Part shown: positions 39,182 through 47,060 of the stretch, piece by piece
Position numbering within the stretch: position 1 is the first letter of the stretch
Layout of the letters: each line of letters opens with the position of its first letter
Source: Undibacterium umbellatum
GTDB taxonomy: Bacteria > Pseudomonadota > Gammaproteobacteria > Burkholderiales > Burkholderiaceae_D
Direction: 5' to 3'
DNA length: 64,000 bases
NCBI RefSeq assembly: GCF_014284125.1
Contig: NZ_JACOFX010000001.1
Location: 310,001 to 374,000, forward strand
Position numbers and translations under genes: made by a program
Notes under the pieces: generated by a model
Told to the model about the DNA's origin: nothing
What the model saw: only the letters and a program-made list of their open reading frames with translations
The model's database searches: none

Positions 39182-39496
39182 ATGAATATCGTCAAGAAAA
39201 CTAATTTAACACTCTTAACCATTTGCGTATTTGCTGCTACCATAGTATCGGTGACTACATATATTAATAAACTTGCTGCAAAAGCAAATATTTCCACAGT
39301 CACAATAACAGCACAGAGACTGACAGAACAACAAAAGATAGCTTTTGATATCGAACAGGCTGGTAACACGATGCAAACTGTCTTCATTGCGGCGAAACGT
39401 CTCAGCCCTGAGGAAAAGCTCGCTCTTGATCAGCAAGACAGGCAGACTCAACAGGCAAAGGTACCTGTACAGAGAAGGCCTCAATTGCTTGTTTAG
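39182..39496 (+). CDS. Small membrane-anchored or exported protein with an internal repeat
   Basis: A 104-aa protein with one N-terminal hydrophobic segment (LTLLTICVFAATIVSVTTY) and a charged helical body. Two related units appear: VTITAQRLTEQQKIAFD (about 40-56) and VFIAAKRLSPEEKLALD (about 67-83), sharing the pattern V-x-I-x-A-(Q/K)-R-L-(T/S)-x-(E)-(Q/E)-K-x-A-(F/L)-D. The end is Gln/Arg/Pro-rich. The 38,956-39,181 stretch before it shows no gene. Family unknown. Confidence 0.6.
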   Translation: MNIVKKTNLTLLTICVFAATIVSVTTYINKLAAKANISTVTITAQRLTEQQKIAFDIEQAGNTMQTVFIAAKRLSPEEKLALDQQDRQTQQAKVPVQRRPQLLV

Positions 39497-39625
39497 CATC
39501 TACTATCCAAAGATTTGTATTAAAAATAGCAAAAAACACACCCACGGTTTACTGAAACATTAACTGTGATAGTTGTGGCGAAATTGGTTTTGACACCCGC
39601 AGCACTTATTAATTTGCAGGCAATC

Positions 39626-39964
39626 ATGTTAAAAAAATCTATTTTCTTGTGCGTGCTGTCTTCCACTTTGCTGGTAGGCATAGCTTTTTCACAAGATTTT
39701 ATCTTTGCACCTTCCATTCCGATCCAGAACGAAGATCAGGGCAAGACAACGGAAGTGATGCAAGAAGCGCCTGCACAAACATCGGCAGCCCCTGCGCCTC
39801 TGCAACTGGATAGAAGCGGAATTGACCGCGCATCCGTGCACTTGCAAGTATTGCAGCAATCGAATCAACGTTTTACTGACAATTCACAAGCAGTACCTGC
39901 TGCAGTTAAAAAGACAACTTCAGAAGATAAAAAATCACAAGCCAAGTCGGCCAGCAGCACCTAA
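39626..39964 (+). CDS. Small exported Ala/Gln/Ser-rich protein
   Basis: Start at 39626 (MLKKSIFLCVLSSTLLVGIA, a typical signal peptide with cut near AFS-Q); the frame upstream contains another ATG but no signal-like start. The 112-aa product is low in complexity (QEAPAQTSAAPAPLQLDRSG, KKTTSEDKKSQAKSASST) and has no recognised domain. It is probably periplasmic or outer-membrane associated. It follows the 104-aa exported protein by 129 bp, which holds nothing I can name. Confidence 0.58.
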   Translation: MLKKSIFLCVLSSTLLVGIAFSQDFIFAPSIPIQNEDQGKTTEVMQEAPAQTSAAPAPLQLDRSGIDRASVHLQVLQQSNQRFTDNSQAVPAAVKKTTSEDKKSQAKSASST

Positions 39965-40013
39965 TTTTTTCAGTCCATCCCGGATACGACACTATCTGGG
40001 TCACGGTGCATCA

Positions 40014-40460
40014 CTATAGCGCTCCACGGTCTATCCTTTTACTCAATATCACTGAAGTTGAAGTCTGCCTGACACCATCCAGCGCCCCTATCTGATCCAG
40101 CAATTTGTCCAATGTATCCGTATTGCCGCACCGCAGTGTCAGCATATAGTCGATAGCACCGCTGACTGCACATAGCGTTTCGGTCTCCGGTAACTGCTGC
40201 AGATACTTGATCAAGCCAGCAGCATAACGTGCTTCCACTGACAAACCCACATAAGCCCTGACAGCGGGCTGCACCAACTTCTGATTCAGCTTTAGGCCGT
40301 AACCTGCTATGACTCCACGCTTCTCTAGTGCAGATATACGGGCGATCACGGTAGTTCTCGCTATACCCACCAATTTGGCAATACTTGTCACTGGCAGGCG
40401 GGCATTATCCATCAACAAAGCCAGGATTTTGTCGTCTATCTCATCAAGATCAGGTTTCAT
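40014..40460 (-). CDS. Lrp/AsnC family regulator
   Basis: A 148-aa protein: helix-turn-helix (LDEIDDKILALLMDNARLPV, TSIAKLVGIARTTVIARISA, LEKRGVIAGYGLKLNQ) and the RAM effector domain (AYVGLSVEARYAAGLIKYLQ, ETLCAVSGAIDYMLTLRCGN, ALDGVRQTSTSVILSKRID). It is divergent from the lysine catabolic genes and is likely their regulator, with lysine or 2-aminoadipate as candidate effector. An inverted repeat spans the intergenic region beginning at its start codon. Confidence 0.87.
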   Translation of the reverse strand: MKPDLDEIDDKILALLMDNARLPVTSIAKLVGIARTTVIARISALEKRGVIAGYGLKLNQKLVQPAVRAYVGLSVEARYAAGLIKYLQQLPETETLCAVSGAIDYMLTLRCGNTDTLDKLLDQIGALDGVRQTSTSVILSKRIDRGAL

Positions 40461-40519
40461 ATCGTCATTTTGTTTGATTATCTAGACATTTTATCTCGCA
40501 AATACACAATATGACGATA
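40460..40519. promoter_or_regulatory. Inverted repeat in the AsnC/lysine dehydrogenase intergenic region
   Basis: TATCGTCAT (40460-40468) and ATGACGATA (40511-40519) are exact inverse complements with centres 51 bp apart, about five helical turns. This suits an Lrp/AsnC octamer wrapping DNA. It would place the regulator on its own start and on the divergent promoter. Confidence 0.5.
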
Positions 40520-40612
40520 ACTTTGCTGCTATTAACTGACAAAACTAAGGCCTAGACTTCAGTATCAATCTTACACTTCCATTCACAACACAACTATATC
40601 CTGGAGACAAAC

Positions 40613-41704
40613 ATGACAACCAAACTAATACTTCTGGGCGCAGGCAAAATTGGTGATGCGATTCTGAATTTGCTGTCCCACACTGGCGATTACGAAATCA
40701 CAGTGGCAGACCGTGACCCGGAACGTCTGAAATATGTACAGCAAGCTGGCTTCCCGAATACCCGCATCGTCCAGGCTGATCTGGGTGATAAAGCGGCAGT
40801 CACAGAGTTAATACGCGGACATAAGGTCACCATGTCTGCCTGCCCTTACTTTTTGACACCCATCATCGCTGGCGCAGCACGTGAAGCTAATTCCCATTAT
40901 TTTGATTTGACTGAAGACGTGGAAAGCACACGTATTGTCAAACAACTGGCGGAAGGTGCTGATTGCGCCTTCGTACCACAATGCGGCCTGGCACCAGGTT
41001 TTATCTCTATCGTGGCCAATGATGTTGCCAAGCGTTTTGAAACCCTGCGCGATGTCAGCATGCGTGTCGGCGCCCTGCCTACCTTCCCGAATAATGCGTT
41101 GAAATACAATCTAACCTGGAGCACTGACGGCCTGATCAATGAATACTGCAATCCTTGCGAAGCGATTGTTGATGGTCAATTGCGCGAAACCGCAGCCCTG
41201 GAAGAAATCGAGCATTTCTCCCTGGATGGCATAGACTACGAAGCCTTCAACACTTCTGGTGGCCTCGGCACTTTGTGCGAAAGCCTGGAAGGCAAGGTAC
41301 AAAACCTGAATTACAAGACTGTGCGCTATCCTGGTCACCGCGATATCGTCAAAGTATTGATACGCGACCTGCAATTGGGCAAACTGGAGCGCCGTCCAAT
41401 TTTGAAAGAAGTCATGGAAACCGCTATTCCCATGACCAAACAGGACGTGGTGCTGGTGTTTGTCAGTGTTGTTGGTATGCGCGATGGCCGCCTGGAACAA
41501 GAATCCTACGCGAAGAAAATCTATGCACAAAAAGTCAACGGCCAATTGCTGTCAGCCATACAGTTGACAACTGCCTCCGGCATTTGCGCTATGGTTGACC
41601 TGGTAGTTACAGGTAAATTGCCACAGCACGGTCTGGTGCGTCAGGAGCAAGCTGTCCTGGCTGATTTCCTGGCCAACCGATTTGGTCAATATTACGCAGC
41701 GTAA
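40613..41704 (+). CDS. Saccharopine dehydrogenase-family protein, probable L-lysine 6-dehydrogenase
   Basis: A 363-aa NAD(P)-dependent enzyme: Rossmann motif LILLGAGKIGDAILNLL, DRDPERLKYVQQAGF, MSACPYFLTPIIAGAAREAN, YFDLTEDVESTRIV, VPQCGLAPGFISIVANDVAK, RVGALPTFPNNALKYNLTWS, DGLINEYCNPCEAIVDGQLR. The GLAPG and WS-x-(E/D)GLINEY motifs are those of lysine 6-dehydrogenase and related saccharopine reductases. Paired with an ALDH7-type enzyme, it probably oxidises lysine to 2-aminoadipate semialdehyde. SD GGAG lies 10 nt before ATG. Confidence 0.83.
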   Translation: MTTKLILLGAGKIGDAILNLLSHTGDYEITVADRDPERLKYVQQAGFPNTRIVQADLGDKAAVTELIRGHKVTMSACPYFLTPIIAGAAREANSHYFDLTEDVESTRIVKQLAEGADCAFVPQCGLAPGFISIVANDVAKRFETLRDVSMRVGALPTFPNNALKYNLTWSTDGLINEYCNPCEAIVDGQLRETAALEEIEHFSLDGIDYEAFNTSGGLGTLCESLEGKVQNLNYKTVRYPGHRDIVKVLIRDLQLGKLERRPILKEVMETAIPMTKQDVVLVFVSVVGMRDGRLEQESYAKKIYAQKVNGQLLSAIQLTTASGICAMVDLVVTGKLPQHGLVRQEQAVLADFLANRFGQYYAA

Positions 41705-41788
41705 TCAGCCAACATTGCTGTTCTGGGCACAAGATCGCTGCCAGAGCTACAATATGGCCACTGGCATTTAGCCTATCTAATAACTAAT

Positions 41789-41821
41789 AAAGGCAGACTT
41801 TCCAAAAGAAAGTCTGCCTTT
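41789..41821. terminator. Strong hairpin between the lysine dehydrogenase and aldehyde dehydrogenase genes
   Basis: A perfect 14-bp stem (AAAGGCAGACTTTC, loop CAAAA, GAAAGTCTGCCTTT) then more T. It looks like an intrinsic terminator or attenuator. The aldehyde dehydrogenase gene begins 25 bp later, so it may need read-through or its own promoter. Confidence 0.75.
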
Positions 41822-41845
41822 TAAAAACCTGACGAGGCAAACAAG

Positions 41846-43357
41846 ATGGAAAACACCACTTTGCAAGCGATCCTGAAAGAGCTTGATATCAATTTAAGCG
41901 ATTATCAGGGTAGCGACATTCACAGTATCTCCCCTATAGACGGCAAAAATCTGGCCAGCCTGCGCGCTGACACTGCGGCAGAGGTCAAACAACGCGTAGA
42001 CCGTGCCCATGCCGCATTTTTACAATGGCGCAACGTCCCGGCGCCGCGTCGCGGTGAGTTGGTGCGCCTGTTTGGGGAAGAATTGCGCACTCACAAACTG
42101 GCCCTGGGTCAGTTGGTGACACTGGAAGCTGGCAAAATCCTACAAGAAGGCCTGGGCGAAGTACAAGAAATGATCGATATCTGCGATTTCGCAGTTGGTC
42201 TGTCACGGCAGTTGTATGGTCTAACGATAGCTTCAGAGCGTCCTGGCCATCGCATGATGGAACAATGGCATCCGATAGGCGTAGTGGGTGTCATTTCTGC
42301 CTTCAATTTCCCGGTCGCAGTCTGGGCATGGAATGCCGCACTGGCTTTTGTTTGCGGCAATAGTGTGACCTGGAAGCCGTCAGAAAAAACCCCACTGACA
42401 GCGATCGCTACCCACGCCCTGTTCATGAAGGCAGTTGCCCGCTTTGGCAGCGATGCCCCGGCAGGTCTGGCAGAACTGATCATTGGTGGACGCGATACTG
42501 GCGCGCAAATGGTCGAAGACAAGCGCATCGCCCTGGTCAGCGCCACAGGCAGCACCCGCATGGGCCGCCAGGTTGCTGAAGTCTGCGCCAAGCGTTTGAC
42601 TCGTACCATCCTTGAACTGGGCGGTAATAACGCCATGATCGTGGCTCCAAGTGCAGATCTGGAAATGGCCGTCCGCGCCATCACCTTCTCTGCAGTTGGC
42701 ACTGCTGGTCAACGCTGCACTACCCTGCGCCGCCTGTTCGTCCATGACAGTATTTATGACACACTGGTGCCGCGCCTGAAGAAAATCTATGCAGGCCTGC
42801 CAGTCGGCAATCCTCTGAAAAAGACCACCCTGGTCGGCCCATTGATTGATGCTGCCTCTTTCGATGCCATGCAAAGCGCGTTGGCAATTGCCAAATCCGA
42901 ACAAGGTCAAGTGTTTGGCGGCGAACGCACCGTAGTTGAGGGCAACGAAGATGGCTTTTACGTCAGTCCGGCACTGGTAGAAATGCCAAGCCAGACTGCG
43001 TCCATGCACCATGAAACCTTTGCGCCCATCATGTACATAGTACGTTACAGCGATTTGCAGCAAGCTATCAGATTGAATAATGAAGTGCCGCAAGGCCTGT
43101 CATCTTCAATATTCACAACCGACCTGCGTGAAGCCGAGACCTTTGTCTCTGCTGCTGGCAGTGACTGTGGTATCGCCAACGTCAACATTGGACCTTCCGG
43201 CGCAGAAATTGGCGGCGCGTTTGGTGGCGAAAAAGAAACTGGTGGCGGCCGTGAATCTGGTTCTGACGCATGGAAAGCCTATATGCGTCGCACTACTAAC
43301 ACCTTCAATTACAGCAATTCCTTGCCACTGGCGCAAGGCATCAGCTTTGATATTTGA
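41846..43357 (+). CDS. amaB: L-aminoadipate-semialdehyde dehydrogenase (ALDH7 type)
   Basis: A 503-aa aldehyde dehydrogenase. Motifs: GVVGVISAFNFPVAVWAWNA, GNSVTWKPSEKTPLTAIATH, LVSATGSTRMGRQVAEVCAK, TILELGGNNAMIVAPSADLE (Glu), VGTAGQRCTTLRRLFVHDSI (catalytic Cys), HHETFAPIMYIVRYSDLQQA, NVNIGPSGAEIGGAFGGEKE, TGGGRESGSDAWKAYMRRTT. The GAEIGGAFGGEKxTGGGRESGSD end and NNAMIV are characteristic of ALDH7A1/AmaB, which oxidises 2-aminoadipate 6-semialdehyde to 2-aminoadipate. With the upstream dehydrogenase it forms a two-step lysine catabolic unit. Confidence 0.9.
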   Translation: MENTTLQAILKELDINLSDYQGSDIHSISPIDGKNLASLRADTAAEVKQRVDRAHAAFLQWRNVPAPRRGELVRLFGEELRTHKLALGQLVTLEAGKILQEGLGEVQEMIDICDFAVGLSRQLYGLTIASERPGHRMMEQWHPIGVVGVISAFNFPVAVWAWNAALAFVCGNSVTWKPSEKTPLTAIATHALFMKAVARFGSDAPAGLAELIIGGRDTGAQMVEDKRIALVSATGSTRMGRQVAEVCAKRLTRTILELGGNNAMIVAPSADLEMAVRAITFSAVGTAGQRCTTLRRLFVHDSIYDTLVPRLKKIYAGLPVGNPLKKTTLVGPLIDAASFDAMQSALAIAKSEQGQVFGGERTVVEGNEDGFYVSPALVEMPSQTASMHHETFAPIMYIVRYSDLQQAIRLNNEVPQGLSSSIFTTDLREAETFVSAAGSDCGIANVNIGPSGAEIGGAFGGEKETGGGRESGSDAWKAYMRRTTNTFNYSNSLPLAQGISFDI

Positions 43358-43381
43358 TCGAGATCAAATATATTAGCTTCA

Positions 43382-43405
43382 AAAGACCGCCAAATGGCGG
43401 TCTTT
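43382..43405. terminator. Intrinsic terminator after amaB
   Basis: AAAGACCGCC (43382-43391), loop AAAT, GGCGGTCTTT (43396-43405). Confidence 0.88.
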
Positions 43406-43479
43406 AACTTTATACCGCCAAGATTTCATCATACAATTTCTTACTCAGAACTCGCTTGTAAGGAGCAGCAAAAAAATTT

Positions 43480-43775
43480 ATGAAAAAGCACTTACTTGCA
43501 CTGACATCAAGCACTTGGAACAGTTACCAAATGTCGGCAAGGCTACAGTTGCCGACTTGCATCTACTAAGCATTACTGAGCCACAGCAGTTAAAAGGACG
43601 CAATCCCTACCAGATGTACGACGAGCTATGTGCCCTGACCAAAGTCAGGCATGACCCATGTGTCTACGATGTTTTCATTTCCATAGTAAAATTCATGAAT
43701 GGCGAACCACCTCAGACTTGGTGGCATTACACAGCAGAACGCAAAGCTCACCTGGCATCGCCCTCCTCACTATAA
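43480..43775 (+). pseudogene. Helix-hairpin-helix Cdd1-like protein with a frame disruption at the start
   Basis: The conserved frame reads LTCTDIKHLEQLPNVGKATV, ADLHLLSITEPQQLKGRNPY, QMYDELCALTKVRHDPCVYD, FISIVKFMNGEPPQTWWHYT: a helix-hairpin-helix domain of the Cdd1 ('pathogenicity locus') type, about 95 aa when complete. No ATG opens it. The only nearby ATG (43480, after AAGGAG) is in another frame. One extra A in the A5 run 43483-43487 would join them (MKKALTCTDIKHLEQ). Otherwise an ATT at 43476 or TTG at 43515 would have to start it. This may be a sequencing error, a true frameshift or slippage. Confidence 0.65.
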
Positions 43776-43807
43776 GTCTATTCCTGACAAAATTACTCAA
43801 GTTTGCT

Positions 43808-43830
43808 ATACTTGACTAAAATGCTCAACA
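43808..43830. promoter_or_regulatory. IscR type-1-like operator upstream of iscR
   Basis: ATACTTGACTAAAATGCTCAACA resembles the [2Fe-2S]-IscR type-1 site (ATAxTTGACT, A/T centre, inverted TCAA). It lies 49-71 bp before iscR, where the isc promoter is expected, so the operon is probably autorepressed when cluster supply is good. Confidence 0.65.
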
Positions 43831-43878
43831 ACTCAGGGCATTCAGCTTTTCGTGCGTGGAGTATCCCCGGAGTAATAT

Positions 43879-44361
43879 ATGCGACTGACCACCAAAGGAC
43901 GTTTTGCCGTGACGGCAATGATAGACCTGGCCCTGCGCCAGGATAAGGGACCCGTGACCCTGGCTGGCATCAGCCAGCGTCAGGATATATCCCTGTCCTA
44001 TCTTGAACAGTTATTCGGGAAATTGCGCCGCCATGAAATCGTTGAATCCGTCCGAGGACCAGGCGGCGGATATAATCTTGCCCGCAAGGCGCAGAATGTC
44101 ACCGTTGCCGATATTATCATTGCAGTTGACGAGCCTCTTGATGCAACGCAATGCGGTGGCAAAGGCAATTGTCATGGCAGCGACCATGAAAATGGCCTGC
44201 ACTGCATGACGCACGACCTGTGGGCGACGCTGAACGCCAAAATGGTCGATTACCTGGATTCCGTTTCACTTCAGGACCTGGTCAATCAGCAAAGACAGAA
44301 AGCATCAGAAAACCATGTAGTCGTCATGCACCATACGCATGTCAATCACATTGCCTCTTGA
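43879..44361 (+). CDS. iscR: Iron-sulfur cluster regulator IscR
   Basis: A 160-aa Rrf2-family regulator. Residues 1-70: MRLTTKGRFAVTAMIDLALR, ISLSYLEQLFGKLRRHEIVE, SVRGPGGGYNLARKA (helix-turn-helix and wing). The [2Fe-2S] ligands are Cys92, Cys98 and Cys109 with His112 (QCGGKGNCHGS, LHCMTH), with five extra residues compared with the E. coli spacing of the third Cys. It senses cluster load and represses the isc operon. It is the first gene of iscR-S-U-A-hscB-hscA-fdx-iscX, and a type-1-like site lies upstream. Confidence 0.92.
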   Translation: MRLTTKGRFAVTAMIDLALRQDKGPVTLAGISQRQDISLSYLEQLFGKLRRHEIVESVRGPGGGYNLARKAQNVTVADIIIAVDEPLDATQCGGKGNCHGSDHENGLHCMTHDLWATLNAKMVDYLDSVSLQDLVNQQRQKASENHVVVMHHTHVNHIAS

Positions 44362-44377
44362 ATATTTGGAGTTTTGA

Positions 44378-45631
44378 ATGAACGCCCCTTTGGAACAAAG
44401 CCTGCTCGACACCTTGAAGTCACCACACTTCCCTATTTATATGGATTATTCGGCGACGACGCCGGTTGACCCCCGTGTTGCCGATAAAATGATTCCCTTC
44501 CTGCGCGCGCAGTATGGCAATCCGGCTTCACGTAGCCATATGTACGGCTGGGATGCTGAAAAAGCAGTTGAAGATGCACGTGCGCAAGTGGCTGATCTTG
44601 TCAATGCTGATCCGCGTGAAATCATCTGGACTTCTGGCGCGACAGAAAGCAATAACCTGGCGCTGAAGGGTGCTGCAAACTTTTACAAGGCCAAAGGCAA
44701 GCACATCATCACGGTAAAAACCGAGCACAAAGCGGTGCTGGACACCGTGCGTGAACTGGAACGCCAGGGCTTTGAAGCAACCTATCTTCAACCAGGCGAC
44801 AACGGCCTGATCACGATAGAACAATTAAAAGAAGCCATACGTCCGGACACCATTCTCGTGTCCGTCATGTGGGTCAATAATGAGATAGGCGTCATTCAGC
44901 CTATCGCTGAAATTGGTGAATTGTGCCGTGAAAAAGGCATCGTATTCCATTCCGATGCAGCGCAGGCGACTGGCAAGGTGCATATCGATCTGGAAAATAC
45001 CAAGGTTGACCTAGTGTCTTTCTCTGCTCACAAATCTTATGGCCCGAAAGGCATAGGCGCGCTTTACATTCGCCGCAAGCCACGCGTGCGCCTCGAAGCA
45101 CAGATGCACGGTGGCGGTCACGAACGTGGTTTCCGCTCAGGCACACTGGCACCGCATCAAATTGCTGGTATGGGCGAAGCCTTCCGCATCGCAAAAGAGG
45201 AAATGGAAAGCGAGCTGGCACATGTACGCTCCATGCGTGACCGCCTGGCAAAAGGCTTGCAAGAAATTGAAGAAACTTATGTCAATGGCGACATGGAACA
45301 CCGTGTGCCGCACAACCTGAATGTCAGTTTCAACTATGTTGAAGGTGAATCCCTGATCATGGCAATCAAGGATATTGCGGTATCGTCCGGATCTGCATGT
45401 ACCTCAGCCAGTCTGGAACCGTCATACGTTCTGCGCGCACTGGGCCGCAGCGACGAACTGGCGCATAGCTCGATACGCTTTACTATCGGTCGCTTTACGA
45501 CAGAAGAAGATATCGACTTTACGATAGACCTGCTGAAGACCAAGGTTGCCAAGTTACGTGAATTGTCACCCCTCTGGGATATGTACAAGGACGGTATTGA
45601 TATCTCCACTATCCAGTGGGCTGCGCATTAA
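44378..45631 (+). CDS. iscS: Cysteine desulfurase IscS
   Basis: A 417-aa class V PLP aminotransferase-like enzyme with a short N-terminal extension relative to the usual 404 aa. Motifs: [100 protein letters not shown] (PLP Lys) and [20 protein letters not shown] (active Cys loop). It takes sulfur from cysteine for cluster assembly, tRNA thiolation and, via FdhD (encoded at 28852), the molybdenum cofactor. Confidence 0.95.
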   Translation: MNAPLEQSLLDTLKSPHFPIYMDYSATTPVDPRVADKMIPFLRAQYGNPASRSHMYGWDAEKAVEDARAQVADLVNADPREIIWTSGATESNNLALKGAANFYKAKGKHIITVKTEHKAVLDTVRELERQGFEATYLQPGDNGLITIEQLKEAIRPDTILVSVMWVNNEIGVIQPIAEIGELCREKGIVFHSDAAQATGKVHIDLENTKVDLVSFSAHKSYGPKGIGALYIRRKPRVRLEAQMHGGGHERGFRSGTLAPHQIAGMGEAFRIAKEEMESELAHVRSMRDRLAKGLQEIEETYVNGDMEHRVPHNLNVSFNYVEGESLIMAIKDIAVSSGSACTSASLEPSYVLRALGRSDELAHSSIRFTIGRFTTEEDIDFTIDLLKTKVAKLRELSPLWDMYKDGIDISTIQWAAH

Positions 45632-45686
45632 TTCATATTCATGGCGCATTTGAAAAACGCATTTAAGAAAATCAAGGAGCATCAAA

Positions 45687-46082
45687 ATGGCTTACTCTGA
45701 AAAAGTGTTGGATCACTATGAAAATCCACGTAATGTCGGCGCCTTTGAAAAAGGCGATGACACTGTAGGTACCGGCATGGTCGGTGCACCTGCTTGCGGC
45801 GACGTCATGAAATTGCAAATCAAGGTCGGCGCTGATGGCGTCATCCAGGATGCCAAATTCAAAACTTATGGTTGTGGCTCTGCGATTGCGTCTTCTTCCC
45901 TGGTCACTGAATGGGTCAAGGGCAAGACATTGGACCAAGCCTTGGAGATCAAGAACACGGCAATTGCTGAAGAATTGGCACTGCCGCCGGTCAAGATTCA
46001 CTGCTCTATTTTGGCGGAAGATGCGATCAAAGCTGCTGTGCTGGATTACAAGAACAAGCACAGCGCTGAACAAAGCGCCTGA
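45687..46082 (+). CDS. iscU: Iron-sulfur scaffold IscU
   Basis: A 131-aa scaffold protein. The cluster ligands Cys37 (GAPACGDV), Cys63 (TYGCGSA) and Cys106 (VKIHCSILA) are present, with Asp39 and the HscA-binding LPPVK motif just before the last Cys. The C-terminal extension is short (DYKNKHSAEQSA). A ribosome site AAGGAG lies 10 nt upstream. It receives sulfur from IscS and is acted on by HscA/HscB. Confidence 0.95.
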   Translation: MAYSEKVLDHYENPRNVGAFEKGDDTVGTGMVGAPACGDVMKLQIKVGADGVIQDAKFKTYGCGSAIASSSLVTEWVKGKTLDQALEIKNTAIAEELALPPVKIHCSILAEDAIKAAVLDYKNKHSAEQSA

Positions 46083-46151
46083 AATTAGTTTCAAGATTCG
46101 TTTCAATAAAACTGGCAGCAAAAGTTTAGTAGCAAAAAAACTGGAATAAAT

Positions 46152-46475
46152 ATGGCTATCACACTCACAGAAAAAGCGGCAAAACATGTGACCCGTTATA
46201 TGGAGCGTCGCGGCAAAGGCATAGGCCTGCGCTTTGGGGTACGTACAACTGGCTGCTCGGGCATGGCTTACAAGCTTGAGTATGTGGATGAGGTCGGCAA
46301 TGACGACCAGATTTTTGAATCGCATGGCGTCAAGGTATTTGTTGACCCTAAAAGCCTGCCCTACATCGACGGTACCGAACTGGACTTTGCCCGCGAAGGT
46401 TTGAATGAAGGCTTTAAATTCTACAACCCAAACGTCAAGGACGAATGTGGTTGCGGCGAAAGCTTCAGGATTTAA
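46152..46475 (+). CDS. iscA: A-type iron-sulfur carrier IscA
   Basis: A 107-aa A-type protein with the three conserved cysteines: Cys35 ([10 protein letters not shown]), and Cys99 and Cys101 (DECGCGESF) at the C-terminus. It carries iron or clusters between the scaffold and target proteins. It lies between iscU and hscB as in other proteobacteria. Confidence 0.94.
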   Translation: MAITLTEKAAKHVTRYMERRGKGIGLRFGVRTTGCSGMAYKLEYVDEVGNDDQIFESHGVKVFVDPKSLPYIDGTELDFAREGLNEGFKFYNPNVKDECGCGESFRI

Positions 46476-46486
46476 GGCTGGCGCAG

Positions 46487-46990
46487 ATGCAGAATCATTT
46501 TGAGCTATTCCAGTTGCCGCAACAGTTTGCACTTGATCAGGGACAATTGGATGCAGCTTACCGCGAGGTGCAAAACCAGGTCCATCCGGACAAGTTTGTG
46601 CAAGCCAGTGAAGCTGAAAAACGCGTCGCCATGCAATGGGCAACCAGGGCAAATGAGGCTTATCAAACACTGAAAAAGCCGTTGAAACGCGCACGCTACC
46701 TATGCGAATTGCAGGGCGTGGATTTGCAGACAGAATCCAACACCTCCATGCCTGGCGCATTTTTGATGCAGCAAATGGAATGGCGCGAATCCTTTGACGA
46801 CGCGCGGCAGGACAATAATGAAGCTGCCTTGCTACGTCTCGAACGCGAACTGAACAGTGCCTTACGAACGCAATTACATGCGGTTGGCAACTCGATAGAC
46901 CTGGGTAACTTTGAAGAAGCTGCACTGCAAATCCGTACCTGCATGTTTCTGGAAAAATTTATTGCCGATATCGCTGCTCTCGATGAGTAA
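46487..46990 (+). CDS. hscB: Co-chaperone HscB
   Basis: A 167-aa J-domain protein. The start is placed at 46487 (MQNHFELFQLPQQFALDQGQ), the family's normal N-terminus; the open frame begins inside iscA. The J-domain has VQNQVHPDKFVQASEAEKRV with the HPD motif, and the C-terminal three-helix domain (about 90-165) contacts IscU (FLMQQMEWRESFDDARQDNN, LRTQLHAVGNSIDLGNFEEA). It stimulates HscA ATPase and delivers IscU. Weak ribosome site; likely coupled to iscA translation. Confidence 0.92.
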   Translation: MQNHFELFQLPQQFALDQGQLDAAYREVQNQVHPDKFVQASEAEKRVAMQWATRANEAYQTLKKPLKRARYLCELQGVDLQTESNTSMPGAFLMQQMEWRESFDDARQDNNEAALLRLERELNSALRTQLHAVGNSIDLGNFEEAALQIRTCMFLEKFIADIAALDE

Positions 46991-47060
46991 TTTCGAATAA
47001 CCCGGCAAATCTGGCTATGCCGATTTGCCCTTTTTAGATGCTTAGCCATCCCACCTCACC

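Noticed and set aside
45672-46925. 417-aa minus-strand ORF over iscU, iscA and hscB
   Set aside because: Pure antisense shadow of three certain genes.
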